The notes under the pieces: model-generated
What the model was told of the DNA's origin: nothing
The model's input: the letters and a program-made list of their open reading frames with translations, nothing else
Database searches by the model: none
In this document: positions 1 through 8,160 of the stretch, in pieces
How the letters are laid out: the number at the start of each line of letters is the position of its first letter
Position numbering within the stretch: the stretch's first letter is position 1
Program-made: the position numbers and the translations under genes
Assembly: GCA_937920515.1 (NCBI GenBank)
Contig: CALEUG010000005.1
Span: 1 to 64,000, forward strand
Direction: 5' to 3'
Source of the DNA: an uncultured bacterium
GTDB lineage: Bacteria > Acidobacteriota > Aminicenantia > Aminicenantales > Saccharicenantaceae
Length of the DNA: 64,000 nucleotides

Positions 1-339
1 GGCACGGCCATAGAAGCCCTGGTTTCCAAGGACCTGCTGGTCAGCATCTTTTTTCCAAAATCTCCCCTGCACGACGGGGCAGTCATAATACGCGGCAACA
101 AGATTGTCGCCGCGGCCTGCCTGCTGCCCCTGTCCCAGACCCACACCCCGGGTGAGAATTTTGCCACCCGGACCAGGCACCTGGCCGCCCTGGGACTGGC
201 CCAGCAGACCGACGCCGCGGTCATCGTGGTCAGCGAGCAGACCGGGGAGATTTCACTGGCCGTTAGAGGCCAGATAGAAAAGATGGAGGGCAAGGAAGCC
301 CTGAAAAACAGGCTGAACGAATACCTGAGAATAAAATGA
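1..339 (+). CDS. cdaA: Diadenylate cyclase (CdaA/DacA type), C-terminal part
   Basis: The reading frame is open from the first base to TGA at 337-339, so only the last 112 residues are present. They form the end of a DisA_N (diadenylate cyclase) domain, which makes cyclic di-AMP from two ATP. Visible family motifs are DGAVII at residues 25-30 of this fragment and TRTRHLAA at about 56-63, the counterparts of the catalytic DGA and (G)TRHRAA motifs. The N-terminal membrane helices expected for CdaA lie outside the window. The gene is followed, with an ATGA overlap, by a YbbR-domain gene and then glmM. This cdaA-cdaR-glmM order is conserved in many bacteria and supports CdaA over DisA or CdaS. 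Confidence 0.9.
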   Translation, partial: GTAIEALVSKDLLVSIFFPKSPLHDGAVIIRGNKIVAAACLLPLSQTHTPGENFATRTRHLAALGLAQQTDAAVIVVSEQTGEISLAVRGQIEKMEGKEALKNRLNEYLRIK

Positions 340-1073
340 AAATCATGATAAGAGAAATTATTCTCCGCAACTGGCAGTTAAAGGTTCTGGCTCTTTTTCT
401 GGCCCTGGTCCTGTGGATAATCCTGATCCCGGAAGAGAAAACCTTCGCCGAAAAGAACCTGACCATCAACCTGGAACTGGTTAACATTCCCCCCGAGGTA
501 GAAGTGCTCGAACCGCCCGCCACCAGCCTGAACCTTAAAATCAGAGCCAGGAAAAGGCTGATTAACGACCTGAGGCCGGAGAACTTTTCTGCCCAGCTGG
601 ATATGAGCCGGGCCAGTATCTACCAGCAGGAATACCTGATAGAGGCCGGCATGATCAAGGTCCCGGCCGGAGTGGAAATCGTCAGCTTCAGCCCGGCCTA
701 TGTCCATGTCAAGCTGGAAAGAACCAGGAAACTGGAGATGGAGGTGGTCCCGACCATAATCGGAAGACCTCCGGACGGTTACCACCTGGTCAGAGTGGAA
801 GTCAACCCGACCAGGGTCATGGTGGCCGGGCCGGAGAGCAAAGTCAGGGCGCGGGATAAAGTTATAACCAGCCCCATAGACGCTTCAACCATAAACACCA
901 GTACTGTTCTGGACGTGGACCTGATACTGCCCCGCCCCGAGCTCAGACTGCTCACTCCCTACCCCAGGGCCAGGGTGACACTGATAATAGAGAAAACAGA
1001 CTCCAGAATATCGGGAGCGGCCGGGGGTAAACAGACTGCCGGTAGTTCGAATTTGGCCAGGCTTGATTTATAA
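336..1073 (+). CDS. cdaR: YbbR-domain protein, CdaA regulator CdaR
   Basis: 245 residues. An N-terminal membrane anchor (about residues 14-31, LKVLALFLALVLWIILI) is followed by an extracytoplasmic region with at least two YbbR-like beta-rich repeats. The PTIIGRPPDGYHLVRVEVNP segment near residues 139-158 is typical of the repeat. The start overlaps the cdaA stop (ATGA), so the two are probably translationally coupled. In Firmicutes CdaR binds and modulates the membrane diadenylate cyclase; the same role is inferred here from gene order and domain. It is shorter than the Bacillus protein, which has four YbbR repeats. Confidence 0.85.
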   Translation: MKIMIREIILRNWQLKVLALFLALVLWIILIPEEKTFAEKNLTINLELVNIPPEVEVLEPPATSLNLKIRARKRLINDLRPENFSAQLDMSRASIYQQEYLIEAGMIKVPAGVEIVSFSPAYVHVKLERTRKLEMEVVPTIIGRPPDGYHLVRVEVNPTRVMVAGPESKVRARDKVITSPIDASTINTSTVLDVDLILPRPELRLLTPYPRARVTLIIEKTDSRISGAAGGKQTAGSSNLARLDL

Positions 1074-1132
1074 TATTGCTGAAATTCTTCGCAACCTGTC
1101 AGTCTCAAACTTAAAAAGGAAGAAAGGACGAC

Positions 1133-2476
1133 ATGCCCCAGCTGTTCGGAACCGACGGATTAAGAGCCAGGGCGGGAGAATTTCCGCTTGACGAAAAAAC
1201 GGTAATTATTCTCGGGCGGGCCCTGGCCCGCCTGCTGAGGCGCCGGAAACTCCTGCCCAGAATAGTTACCGGACGCGATACCCGGGAATCGGGAACCTGG
1301 CTGGAAGAGAGCCTGGTTTCAGGTTTTCTGGCCGGTGGCGGCCAAGCGGTCTCGGCCGGGGTCATCACCACCCCGGCAATTTCCTACCTGGTGAGAACCG
1401 GCGATTTCAGTGCCGGCGTGGTCATCTCGGCCTCCCACAATCCGTTCCTTGATAACGGCATAAAAATATTCTCGCACCTGGGCACCAAGATTCCCGAAGA
1501 CTGGGAAGATGAACTGGAAAGCGAGATAACTTCGGAAAACCTTCCGCCCGGCCTGGTCAGAGAGCGCCACTTCGAGGTGGACGATGAACTGAAACTGAGT
1601 TACCTGGATTTCCTGAGGCAGGCCGGTCCCCCCCGACCCGGTAAGAAGCTGAAACTGGTCATTGACTGCGCCAACGGAGCCAGCTCGGAACTGGCCCCGG
1701 CTCTCTTCGGCAGCCTGGGCTTCGAGCTGATAACCATCAACAGCCGGCCCGACGGAAAAAACATAAATAATGGTTGCGGCTCCCTCCATCCTGAGCAGCT
1801 GGCCAAAACAGTGGTGGCAGAAAAGGCTGATCTGGGGGTGGCCTTCGACGGCGACGCCGACCGGGCCATCTGGGCTGACGAGCGGGGCCGTGTCTTAAAT
1901 GGTGACCACACCCTGTTCGTTCAGGCCCTGCACCTTAAAGAAAAAAGGGCCCTTAAAAAAAATACGGTGGTGGCCACCATAATGAGCAACATGGGCCTGG
2001 AAAAAATCCTGGAAGAAAACGAAATCAGGCTCATCCGGACCAGGGTCGGCGACAAGTACGTCCTGGACGAAATGCTCAAAGGCGGGTATAACCTGGGAGG
2101 CGAGCAATCCGGACACACCATTTTCCTGGACCAGTCGGTGGCCGGTGACGGCCTGCTGACCACGCTCAAGATGCTGGAAGTCATTCTGGAAAAAGGGCAA
2201 AACCTCTCCGGACTGGTCAGGGATTTCAGGGAATACCCGCAGGTTCTGCTCAACGTCCGGGTCCGGGAAAAGGTGCCGCTGGCTGAAATCCCCGGCTATG
2301 AAGAAGCAGCAGCCGAGGTCAGGAGCCGGCTGGGAAAAAATGGCCGGCTGGAAGTCCGCTATTCCGGGACCGAAATGCTGGCCCGGGTGATGATTGAAGG
2401 ACCAGACCGGAGCCTGGTCGAAGAGCTGGCGGCCAGGCTGGCCAGGGTCATCGACAGTCATTGCGGGAGCAGGTAG
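1133..2476 (+). CDS. glmM: Phosphoglucosamine mutase
   Basis: 447 residues, the usual length for GlmM, which converts glucosamine-6-phosphate to glucosamine-1-phosphate on the way to UDP-GlcNAc for peptidoglycan and LPS. All signature segments are present: N-terminal LFGTDGLRA, phosphoserine loop ISASHNP with the catalytic Ser at 101, metal-binding DGDADR at 239-244, sugar-binding GEQSGH, and C-terminal phosphate-binding RYSGTE. An AAGGA Shine-Dalgarno element precedes the ATG. The gene follows cdaR by 59 bases, matching the widespread cdaA-cdaR-glmM cluster that links cyclic di-AMP signalling to cell-wall precursor supply. Confidence 0.96.
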   Translation: MPQLFGTDGLRARAGEFPLDEKTVIILGRALARLLRRRKLLPRIVTGRDTRESGTWLEESLVSGFLAGGGQAVSAGVITTPAISYLVRTGDFSAGVVISASHNPFLDNGIKIFSHLGTKIPEDWEDELESEITSENLPPGLVRERHFEVDDELKLSYLDFLRQAGPPRPGKKLKLVIDCANGASSELAPALFGSLGFELITINSRPDGKNINNGCGSLHPEQLAKTVVAEKADLGVAFDGDADRAIWADERGRVLNGDHTLFVQALHLKEKRALKKNTVVATIMSNMGLEKILEENEIRLIRTRVGDKYVLDEMLKGGYNLGGEQSGHTIFLDQSVAGDGLLTTLKMLEVILEKGQNLSGLVRDFREYPQVLLNVRVREKVPLAEIPGYEEAAAEVRSRLGKNGRLEVRYSGTEMLARVMIEGPDRSLVEELAARLARVIDSHCGSR

Positions 2477-2556
2477 ATTTGGCGAACGGTGGAGCCTGGA
2501 AAGGGCCGGCCAGATAATGCTCCCGGGCTGGATTTATATAAAAAACGGAGGTCATC

Positions 2557-3270
2557 ATGCGTCTGTCAGTAAATATTGACCATATTGCCACCATCAGGCA
2601 GGCCAGAAGGGCCAGCGAGCCCGAGCCGGTGCTGGCCGCCCTGCTGGCCGAACAGGCTGGAGCCCACGGCATCGTCTGTCACCTGCGGGGCGACCGGCGC
2701 CATATCCAGGAAAGAGACCTGAAGCTGCTACGGGAAACCATCAAGACCAAACTGAACCTGGAGATGGCCACCACTCCGGAAATGTTCGACATCGCCCGGA
2801 AAGTCAAACCCGACGTGGTTTCTCTCGTGCCGGAAAGCCCGGACGAGGTTACCACCCAGGGCGGCCTCGACGTGGCAGGTCATAAAAAACACCTGGCCCG
2901 CTACATTCCTCCGCTGCAGAAGGCTGGCATCAGGGTTAGCATTTTTGTCGACCCCGACCGGCAACAGGTTGAGGCCTGCCGGCAGGTCGGAGTTGACCTT
3001 ATCGAAATCAATACCGGGAGATACGCTGAGGCCCGGAAAGAGAAGGACCGGCAAAAACACCTGGAAGAAGTCAGGCAGGCCGCTTCCCTGGCCTGTAGCC
3101 TTGGCCTGGAAGTTCATGCCGGGCATGGACTTGATTATCACAACGTCCAGCCGATCGTAGAGATTAAAGAAATAAGCGAGCTGAGCATCGGTTTTGCCAT
3201 CGTGGCCAGGGCAGCCATGGTGGGAATGAGCCAGGCCGTTAAAGAAATGCTGGCCCTGGTGACAGGATAA
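2557..3270 (+). CDS. pdxJ: Pyridoxine 5'-phosphate synthase
   Basis: 237 residues, a full-length PdxJ TIM barrel. The enzyme condenses 1-deoxy-D-xylulose 5-phosphate with 3-amino-2-oxopropyl phosphate to give pyridoxine 5'-phosphate (DXP-dependent vitamin B6 route). Diagnostic segments are the N-terminal NIDHIATIRQAR, the phosphate-binding CHLRGDRRHIQ, the ELNTGRYA-like EINTGRYAEA, and HAGHGLDYHNV near the C-terminus. The start is fixed by GGAGGT a few bases upstream. It lies 80 bases after glmM on the same strand and only 12 bases before the next gene, so it is probably in the same transcript. Confidence 0.96.
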   Translation: MRLSVNIDHIATIRQARRASEPEPVLAALLAEQAGAHGIVCHLRGDRRHIQERDLKLLRETIKTKLNLEMATTPEMFDIARKVKPDVVSLVPESPDEVTTQGGLDVAGHKKHLARYIPPLQKAGIRVSIFVDPDRQQVEACRQVGVDLIEINTGRYAEARKEKDRQKHLEEVRQAASLACSLGLEVHAGHGLDYHNVQPIVEIKEISELSIGFAIVARAAMVGMSQAVKEMLALVTG

Positions 3271-3282
3271 GCCCGCCGGACA

Positions 3283-4521
3283 ATGATAAAAGATTTGAAG
3301 GTCAACTTTGAACGCCTGGTCCGGGACCTGGAAGAACTGGGGAACATCGGGCAGGACTCCAGGGGAGGAATTTCGCGTCCCTCGTTCAGTCTCTCCGACC
3401 TGGAAGCCAGGAAATGGCTCAGGAATAAGATTGAAGATGCCGGCCTGGTTTACAGGCAGGATGGGGCTGGAAACATCTTCGGCCGCCTCCCCGGGAACCA
3501 GCCCCTGGTGGTGATGGCTGGCTCCCACCTGGACACTGTTCTGAACGGCGGCCGCTACGACGGCTCGGTCGGAGTTATGGCCGCCCTGGAATGTCTCCGC
3601 AGGTTAAAGGAAGAAAACATTGTACCCGGAAAAACCCTGGAAGTTGTTTCCTTCACGGATGAAGAGGGCAACCTGATTGGCGATTTCCTGGGCAGTCGGG
3701 CTTTTACCGGGCAGCTCCTGACCGGACAGCTCAAAACCGCCCGGACCCAGTTTGGACATCCCCTGGAAGAAATCCTGCAGAAGGCCGGACTGTCCGTCGA
3801 TTCCGTGCTGGGGGCGTCTGCAGAAAGACCCGAAGTGGCCGCCTTCCTGGAAATCCACATCGAGCAGGGCCCGGTTCTGGAGGAGGAAGGTGTTCCCATC
3901 GGGCTGGTTTCCGCCATAGCCGGCAAAAGATATTACCAGGCCACCTTCGTCGGGCGGTCAGGACATGCCGGCACCACACCTCTCGAGCTGAGACAGGATG
4001 CCTTCATCGCCCTGGCCGATTTCTCCCTGAGGGCCACCCGGCTGGTGGCCAGAAAGTACTACGGCAACACCATCACCATCGGCCGGGTACTGCTCAAACC
4101 GGGTTCGTTCTCCATCATTCCGGGCGAAGCTGATTTCACCCTGGACCTGAGAAGCCAGGAGCCTGCATCCTTAAAGGCAATGGAAGAAGAAGTGCTGGGC
4201 CTGGGCTCGGAGGTGGCCTCCACCCGGGGCCTGTCTTTCTACCGGCGAATCGTGGACAGCACCGAGCCGGTAAAAATCAACGAGAAATTGCTGGACAGGT
4301 TGAAAGGCCTGTGTCAACAACTGGGCTACGAATACCGGTTGCTCCCGAGCGGGGCCGGGCACGACGCCCAGATACTCTCGGCCGTCTGCCCGTCAGCCAT
4401 GATCTTCATACCCTCAATTGACGGCCTCAGCCATACCCCCGAGGAAGCCATCAACCCGGAAGACCTGGAAAAGGCAGCCAATTTACTCCTGCAGGCTTTA
4501 ATCAGTCTGGCCTCCGAGTAA
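3283..4521 (+). CDS. Zn-dependent hydantoinase/carbamoylase-family amidase (M20)
   Basis: 412 residues, matching N-carbamoyl-L-amino-acid hydrolase/allantoate amidohydrolase (HyuC/AmaB/AllC) proteins of peptidase family M20. The binuclear metal site is visible: GSHLDTV (His82), GGRYDGSVG (Asp93), the FTDEEG catalytic Glu127/metal Glu128, EIHIEQGP (His192), and GAGHDAQ near residue 360. The GRSGHAGTTP dimerisation-lid motif near 224-233 is also typical. There is no signal peptide, so it is cytoplasmic. Members cleave N-carbamoyl or ureido groups from amino acids; the substrate cannot be told from sequence. It starts 12 bases after pdxJ. Confidence 0.88.
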   Translation: MIKDLKVNFERLVRDLEELGNIGQDSRGGISRPSFSLSDLEARKWLRNKIEDAGLVYRQDGAGNIFGRLPGNQPLVVMAGSHLDTVLNGGRYDGSVGVMAALECLRRLKEENIVPGKTLEVVSFTDEEGNLIGDFLGSRAFTGQLLTGQLKTARTQFGHPLEEILQKAGLSVDSVLGASAERPEVAAFLEIHIEQGPVLEEEGVPIGLVSAIAGKRYYQATFVGRSGHAGTTPLELRQDAFIALADFSLRATRLVARKYYGNTITIGRVLLKPGSFSIIPGEADFTLDLRSQEPASLKAMEEEVLGLGSEVASTRGLSFYRRIVDSTEPVKINEKLLDRLKGLCQQLGYEYRLLPSGAGHDAQILSAVCPSAMIFIPSIDGLSHTPEEAINPEDLEKAANLLLQALISLASE

Positions 4522-4524
4522 GGC

Positions 4525-4950
4525 TTAATCGGGCTGCCCGGAACCGAGAAAGACTTTTCTCATCTCTTTAAGAAGCGAACGCCTCTTCTTTGCGGCCAGC
4601 ATTTTTTCTTTGGCCTTTTTAGACCTCTTCCGCTTCTGCCTGCGAATTTTTTCCACCCGCTGCTGCTCCTCGGTTTCTTTACCCAGAATCCTGGCTTCCA
4701 GCTTCTCCACCAGGATGCGCCGGGCCAGGAAACGGTTCAAGGCCTGAGAGCGCTCCCGCTGGCATTTTACTTCCAGGCCGGAGGGCAGGTGCTTCAGGTA
4801 AACGCAGGTGGCCGACTTGTTGACCTTCTGCCCGCCTTTACCCCGGGAGCGGATGAACTTCTCTTCCAGGTCGGATTCCCTGATTCCCAGCCTGGCCAGG
4901 CGCTCCAGCAGGTCCTTTTCTTTTTCTGGTCTTACCGGAAACATTCCCAT
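4525..4950 (-). CDS. Short RF-1-domain (peptide chain release factor-like) protein
   Basis: 141 residues. The core is an RF-1 catalytic domain with the peptidyl-tRNA hydrolysis motif RGKGGQKVNKSA (GGQ near residues 37-39), followed by a Lys/Arg-rich tail. The codon-recognition domains of RF1/RF2 are absent, so it cannot be a normal release factor. It resembles bacterial ArfB/YaeJ and the mitochondrial C12orf65-like group, which free peptides from stalled ribosomes or 50S subunits. The start may be two codons downstream (MFPVRP). It converges on the M20 gene with only three bases between stop codons. Confidence 0.85.
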   Translation of the reverse strand: MGMFPVRPEKEKDLLERLARLGIRESDLEEKFIRSRGKGGQKVNKSATCVYLKHLPSGLEVKCQRERSQALNRFLARRILVEKLEARILGKETEEQQRVEKIRRQKRKRSKKAKEKMLAAKKRRSLLKEMRKVFLGSGQPD

Positions 4951-5349
4951 GTTATTAATTCTCCCCGGCTATTTTACAACTCAGGACATTAATGTAAACA
5001 TCTCCGTTTCTTTCCGCCAGGCAGAGACGCCCCAGGCCATCGATTTTATTGGCACCAGCCCGTTCGCTGATGTAATCCTGGAACGAGGCTCGACATTCGC
5101 TTCCCCCGCCCGGGACAGGTCGAGCTAACCGGACTCTTTATCCACCCGGCCGCTTCCAGATAGACCCCTTAGACTGGATAATATGTTTTAGCCGGAAAGA
5201 AAAATTCTGTTGACCGCAAGCGGCCACCGGGGTAAACTCTGATTCTTAACAATTGGTTGCGGTCGGCCTTAATGTTCGGAAGACTATGGAAAAATTCCGG
5301 GCTTCAAGCCTGATAAAATTTTATTTAAATCCAGATAAAGGAAACAGTT
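4951..5349. other. Intergenic region, divergent promoter space
   Basis: About 400 bases between the divergently transcribed release-factor-like gene and the M14 carboxypeptidase gene. No convincing gene is visible; the open frames here lack a Shine-Dalgarno element and any recognisable family. The rightward promoter at 5210-5238 is the one clear signal. A long leader of about 105 bases follows it, and I see no convincing riboswitch fold there. Confidence 0.5.
5210..5238 (+). promoter_or_regulatory. Sigma-70-type promoter for the M14 peptidase gene
   Basis: TTGACC (5210-5215), a 17-base spacer and TAAACT (5233-5238) lie about 110 bases before the ATG at 5350. The -35 matches consensus at 5 of 6 positions. 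The TAAACT -10 recurs at other promoters in this window, which adds weight. Confidence 0.55.
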
Positions 5350-7098
5350 ATGATTCAAAGAAGATTTACTCGCCGTAACATATTCGTCCTGGGCCTGGCC
5401 CTGATCACGGGACTGGCCGTTGTCACGGCTGCCGGGGCCGCCGCCCCGGTTCAACTGAAAACCGGGCAAACTGGCAACCAGAAAAAACAGGCCCGGCCTT
5501 CCCCGGCCCCTCCGCTGGTGATTCCAGAGCAGCTGCTGACGGTGGCCGAAAGAAGTAATTTCACCGCCACTTCTCGCTATGTTGATGTGCTGGGTCTAAT
5601 CACTGAATTCCAGAAGGTCAGTCCCAACCTGGTGGTCCAGGATATCGGGCAGACAGCCGAAGGGCGGCGCATCCCGATGTTAATTCTAAGCAATCCTCCC
5701 CTCCACACCCCCCAGGCTGCCAGGAACCTGAAGAAGAGCATAGTCTACATCCAGGCCAACATTCACGCCGGAGAGGTGGAAGGCAAGGAAGCTTCATTGA
5801 TGCTGGCCAGGGAAATACTGATGAACCCCTCCCATCCCTACCTCAAAAACCTGGTGGTGCTAATTGTCCCCAATCTCAACGCCGACGGCAATGAAAGGAT
5901 AAACCCGGAAAACCGGCGCCAGCAGCCGGGACCGGAACAGGGTGTGGGCATCCGACAGAACGCCCTGAACCTGGACCTCAACCGGGATGCGGTCAAGCTG
6001 GAAAGTCCCGAGATGAAAGCGGTGGTTACCCGCATCCTGAACCTCTGGGACCCGGTCCTGGTTGTGGATTGTCACACCACCAACGGCGCTTACCACGAAG
6101 AAACGGTAACTTACTCCTGGCCGCTCAATCCCAACTCCGACCCGGAACTCCTGGCCTACCAGCGGGATACCATGCTTCCGGCCATCGTCACTACCATGAA
6201 GGAGAAATACAACACCCTGGCCGTCCCCTATGGCATGTTCCGCGACTGGCGCGACATGTCCAGAGGCTGGGTGACTTTTGAACCACAACCGCGCTATTTT
6301 ACCAACTATGTCGGGCTGCGGAACAGGCTATCCATCCTGAATGAAAACTACGTCCATGCCGACTATAAAACGAGGGTGATGAGCTGTTTCTACTTTCTAA
6401 AGGCCATCCTTGATTATTCATCTCTAAAAGCCGACGAGCTGCAGAAGCTGGTGGAGGAAGCAGACCGCCGGACCATCCAGCTCGGGCTCAGTCCCGAAGG
6501 CAGGAGCTTTGCCGTTGAATACGACCTGCAGCCCCTTCCCGGGCCAATCACCATCAATGCCTATGAACTGGAAGTAATAGAAAGGCCGGGCGGGGGTTTT
6601 CCGCAGTTAAAGCCCACTGACCGCAAAAAACCGGTAACTGTTCCTTACTTTGCCGATTACCGGCCGAAAAGAACGGTGCCTTTCCCCTATGCCTACCTGA
6701 TACCGGTACCCGACCCGGAAATCAAGGGAAAATTGCTGGCCCATGGCCTTAGGGTTGAAAGCCTGACGGAGGAGGTCAGCCTGGAAGTCGAAATTTTTAT
6801 GCCCGGAGAACTCAGGGGAGCAGAAAGACCGTTTCAGGGACACCGCCTCAACCAGATTAAAGGCGAATACAAAAAAGAAACCAGGAAATTCCCGGCCGGA
6901 ACCCTTCTGGTCAGGACTGCCCAGCCTTCAGGCTTCCTGGCTGCTTACCTGCTGGAACCGGAGAGCGATGACGGGCTGGTGGCCTGGAATTTCTTCGACC
7001 GTTATCTGGCCGGCCAGTGGCAGCGGGGTTATTCTGAACTCCCGGTCTATCGCCTGCTACGGCCGCTTAACCTGCCGGCCGTGACTTCAGGCAATTAA
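5350..7098 (+). CDS. Exported M14-family zinc carboxypeptidase
   Basis: 582 residues. An N-terminal signal peptide (RRFTRRN then a hydrophobic stretch ending near AAGAAA, residue 32) is followed by a Pro/Gln-rich linker and an M14 carboxypeptidase domain. Zinc ligands are visible as HAGE within NIHAGEVEGKEA (His139, Glu142) and His242 in VVDCHTTNGAYHEE. The substrate-binding NLDLNRD segment lies near 207-213. The roughly 250-residue C-terminal extension has no family I can name. It should act in the periplasm or outside the cell, trimming C-terminal residues from peptides or muropeptides. Its promoter is at 5210-5238, with AAGGAA as a weak Shine-Dalgarno. Confidence 0.88.
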   Translation: MIQRRFTRRNIFVLGLALITGLAVVTAAGAAAPVQLKTGQTGNQKKQARPSPAPPLVIPEQLLTVAERSNFTATSRYVDVLGLITEFQKVSPNLVVQDIGQTAEGRRIPMLILSNPPLHTPQAARNLKKSIVYIQANIHAGEVEGKEASLMLAREILMNPSHPYLKNLVVLIVPNLNADGNERINPENRRQQPGPEQGVGIRQNALNLDLNRDAVKLESPEMKAVVTRILNLWDPVLVVDCHTTNGAYHEETVTYSWPLNPNSDPELLAYQRDTMLPAIVTTMKEKYNTLAVPYGMFRDWRDMSRGWVTFEPQPRYFTNYVGLRNRLSILNENYVHADYKTRVMSCFYFLKAILDYSSLKADELQKLVEEADRRTIQLGLSPEGRSFAVEYDLQPLPGPITINAYELEVIERPGGGFPQLKPTDRKKPVTVPYFADYRPKRTVPFPYAYLIPVPDPEIKGKLLAHGLRVESLTEEVSLEVEIFMPGELRGAERPFQGHRLNQIKGEYKKETRKFPAGTLLVRTAQPSGFLAAYLLEPESDDGLVAWNFFDRYLAGQWQRGYSELPVYRLLRPLNLPAVTSGN

Positions 7099-7174
7099 GC
7101 AAAAAAATTAAAGAGAACAGCCAGCCCAGTTAAATCTTCAGGTTAAGAATAAGTAATAGAAAGGGAGCGGACCG

Positions 7175-8095
7175 CTATTTTCTGGACAGCTTTTTCCTTA
7201 CGCTTTCTTTAGCTCTTCCTGCTTTTTCGGCCCGGGCCGACGGTTTTTCTTTCCGGGCTTTTTCTGCTTTCTCCGCCTTTTCTCTGGCCAATTTTTCTTT
7301 CCGGGCAGCCACCAGGTATTTCCCGCAATTCTCGCAGACGTAGATATCGTTGCTTTCCTCTATGGCTGAGGCCATCTGGGTGGAAACGCTCATGTTACAG
7401 CTCTGACAGACGCCGTCCACCACCTCGGCCACAGCATAGCCGTAGCGGTCCATCAGCAGGTCGAAGCGGGCCAGCAGCGACTGGTCCAGCTCTTCCCGGA
7501 TAAGGTTCCGGTGTTTCTGCAGTTCTTCCAGCTTATCCTTTGGAGCCCGCCTGATCCTGATTTCGATGTCCTGCAGTTTTTTGAGCAGGCTGGCCCGGTT
7601 GATGATCTTGTCTTCCCTGGGAAAAGAAAACCTTATCTCGGACAGAACGGCATGAAGTTCCTCTTTATCTCTGGAATTGAACAACCGGAACCTGTTTTCC
7701 GGCTTTATCAGGAAACTGGCCAGGCCGGCAAAAAGGTGATTGAAAAGGCCGGGCAGGCTCGGGTTCCAGACGACCAGGATGATCAGCCTGACCGGCTGTC
7801 CGTCGGGAGCGTCGAAGTCAATTCCCTGGGCTGAGCGACCAACGGCCACGGCAATCTGACCCTCGGTGTCGACCCGGGCGTGGGGAACGGCCAGGCCGTG
7901 TCCCAGGGCGGTGGATTCAAGGTTTTCCCGGTCCATGATACGGGTGAGGGTCAGGTTCTTGTTGCTGATGAGTTTCAGCCTGACCAGGCTGTCCAGCAGC
8001 TCTTCGATGGCTTCCAGTTTATCCCGGCTTTTAAGGTCGAAGATTATCTGAGAGGGCTTCAGGAATTCGCCGAAAGCAGTCTCTCTGAGGTTCAT
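7175..8095 (-). CDS. PTS EIIA (fructose/nitrogen type) fused to a C4 zinc ribbon
   Basis: 306 residues from the ATG at 8095; an in-frame TTG at 8143 would add 16. I prefer the ATG because MNLRETAFGEFLKPSQI matches the usual start of this domain. Residues 1-150 are a PTS EIIA type-2 domain with the phospho-acceptor His in GLAVPHAR. Then comes a predicted helical coiled-coil segment (about 165-225) and a four-cysteine zinc ribbon, CQSCNMSV then VCENCGKYL. A Lys/Ala/Glu-rich basic tail of about 50 residues ends the protein. The second half resembles C4-type zinc-ribbon (zf-RING_7-like) proteins. The fusion suggests a phosphorylation-controlled regulator that binds nucleic acid or protein, not a sugar permease component. 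No other PTS gene is nearby. Confidence 0.8.
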   Translation of the reverse strand: MNLRETAFGEFLKPSQIIFDLKSRDKLEAIEELLDSLVRLKLISNKNLTLTRIMDRENLESTALGHGLAVPHARVDTEGQIAVAVGRSAQGIDFDAPDGQPVRLIILVVWNPSLPGLFNHLFAGLASFLIKPENRFRLFNSRDKEELHAVLSEIRFSFPREDKIINRASLLKKLQDIEIRIRRAPKDKLEELQKHRNLIREELDQSLLARFDLLMDRYGYAVAEVVDGVCQSCNMSVSTQMASAIEESNDIYVCENCGKYLVAARKEKLAREKAEKAEKARKEKPSARAEKAGRAKESVRKKLSRK

Positions 8096-8160
8096 TTTTG
8101 AATCAGATACTGATTTTATCACAAAGCCGCTGTTTTGCAACAACCGGCCGAAACTTTGGC

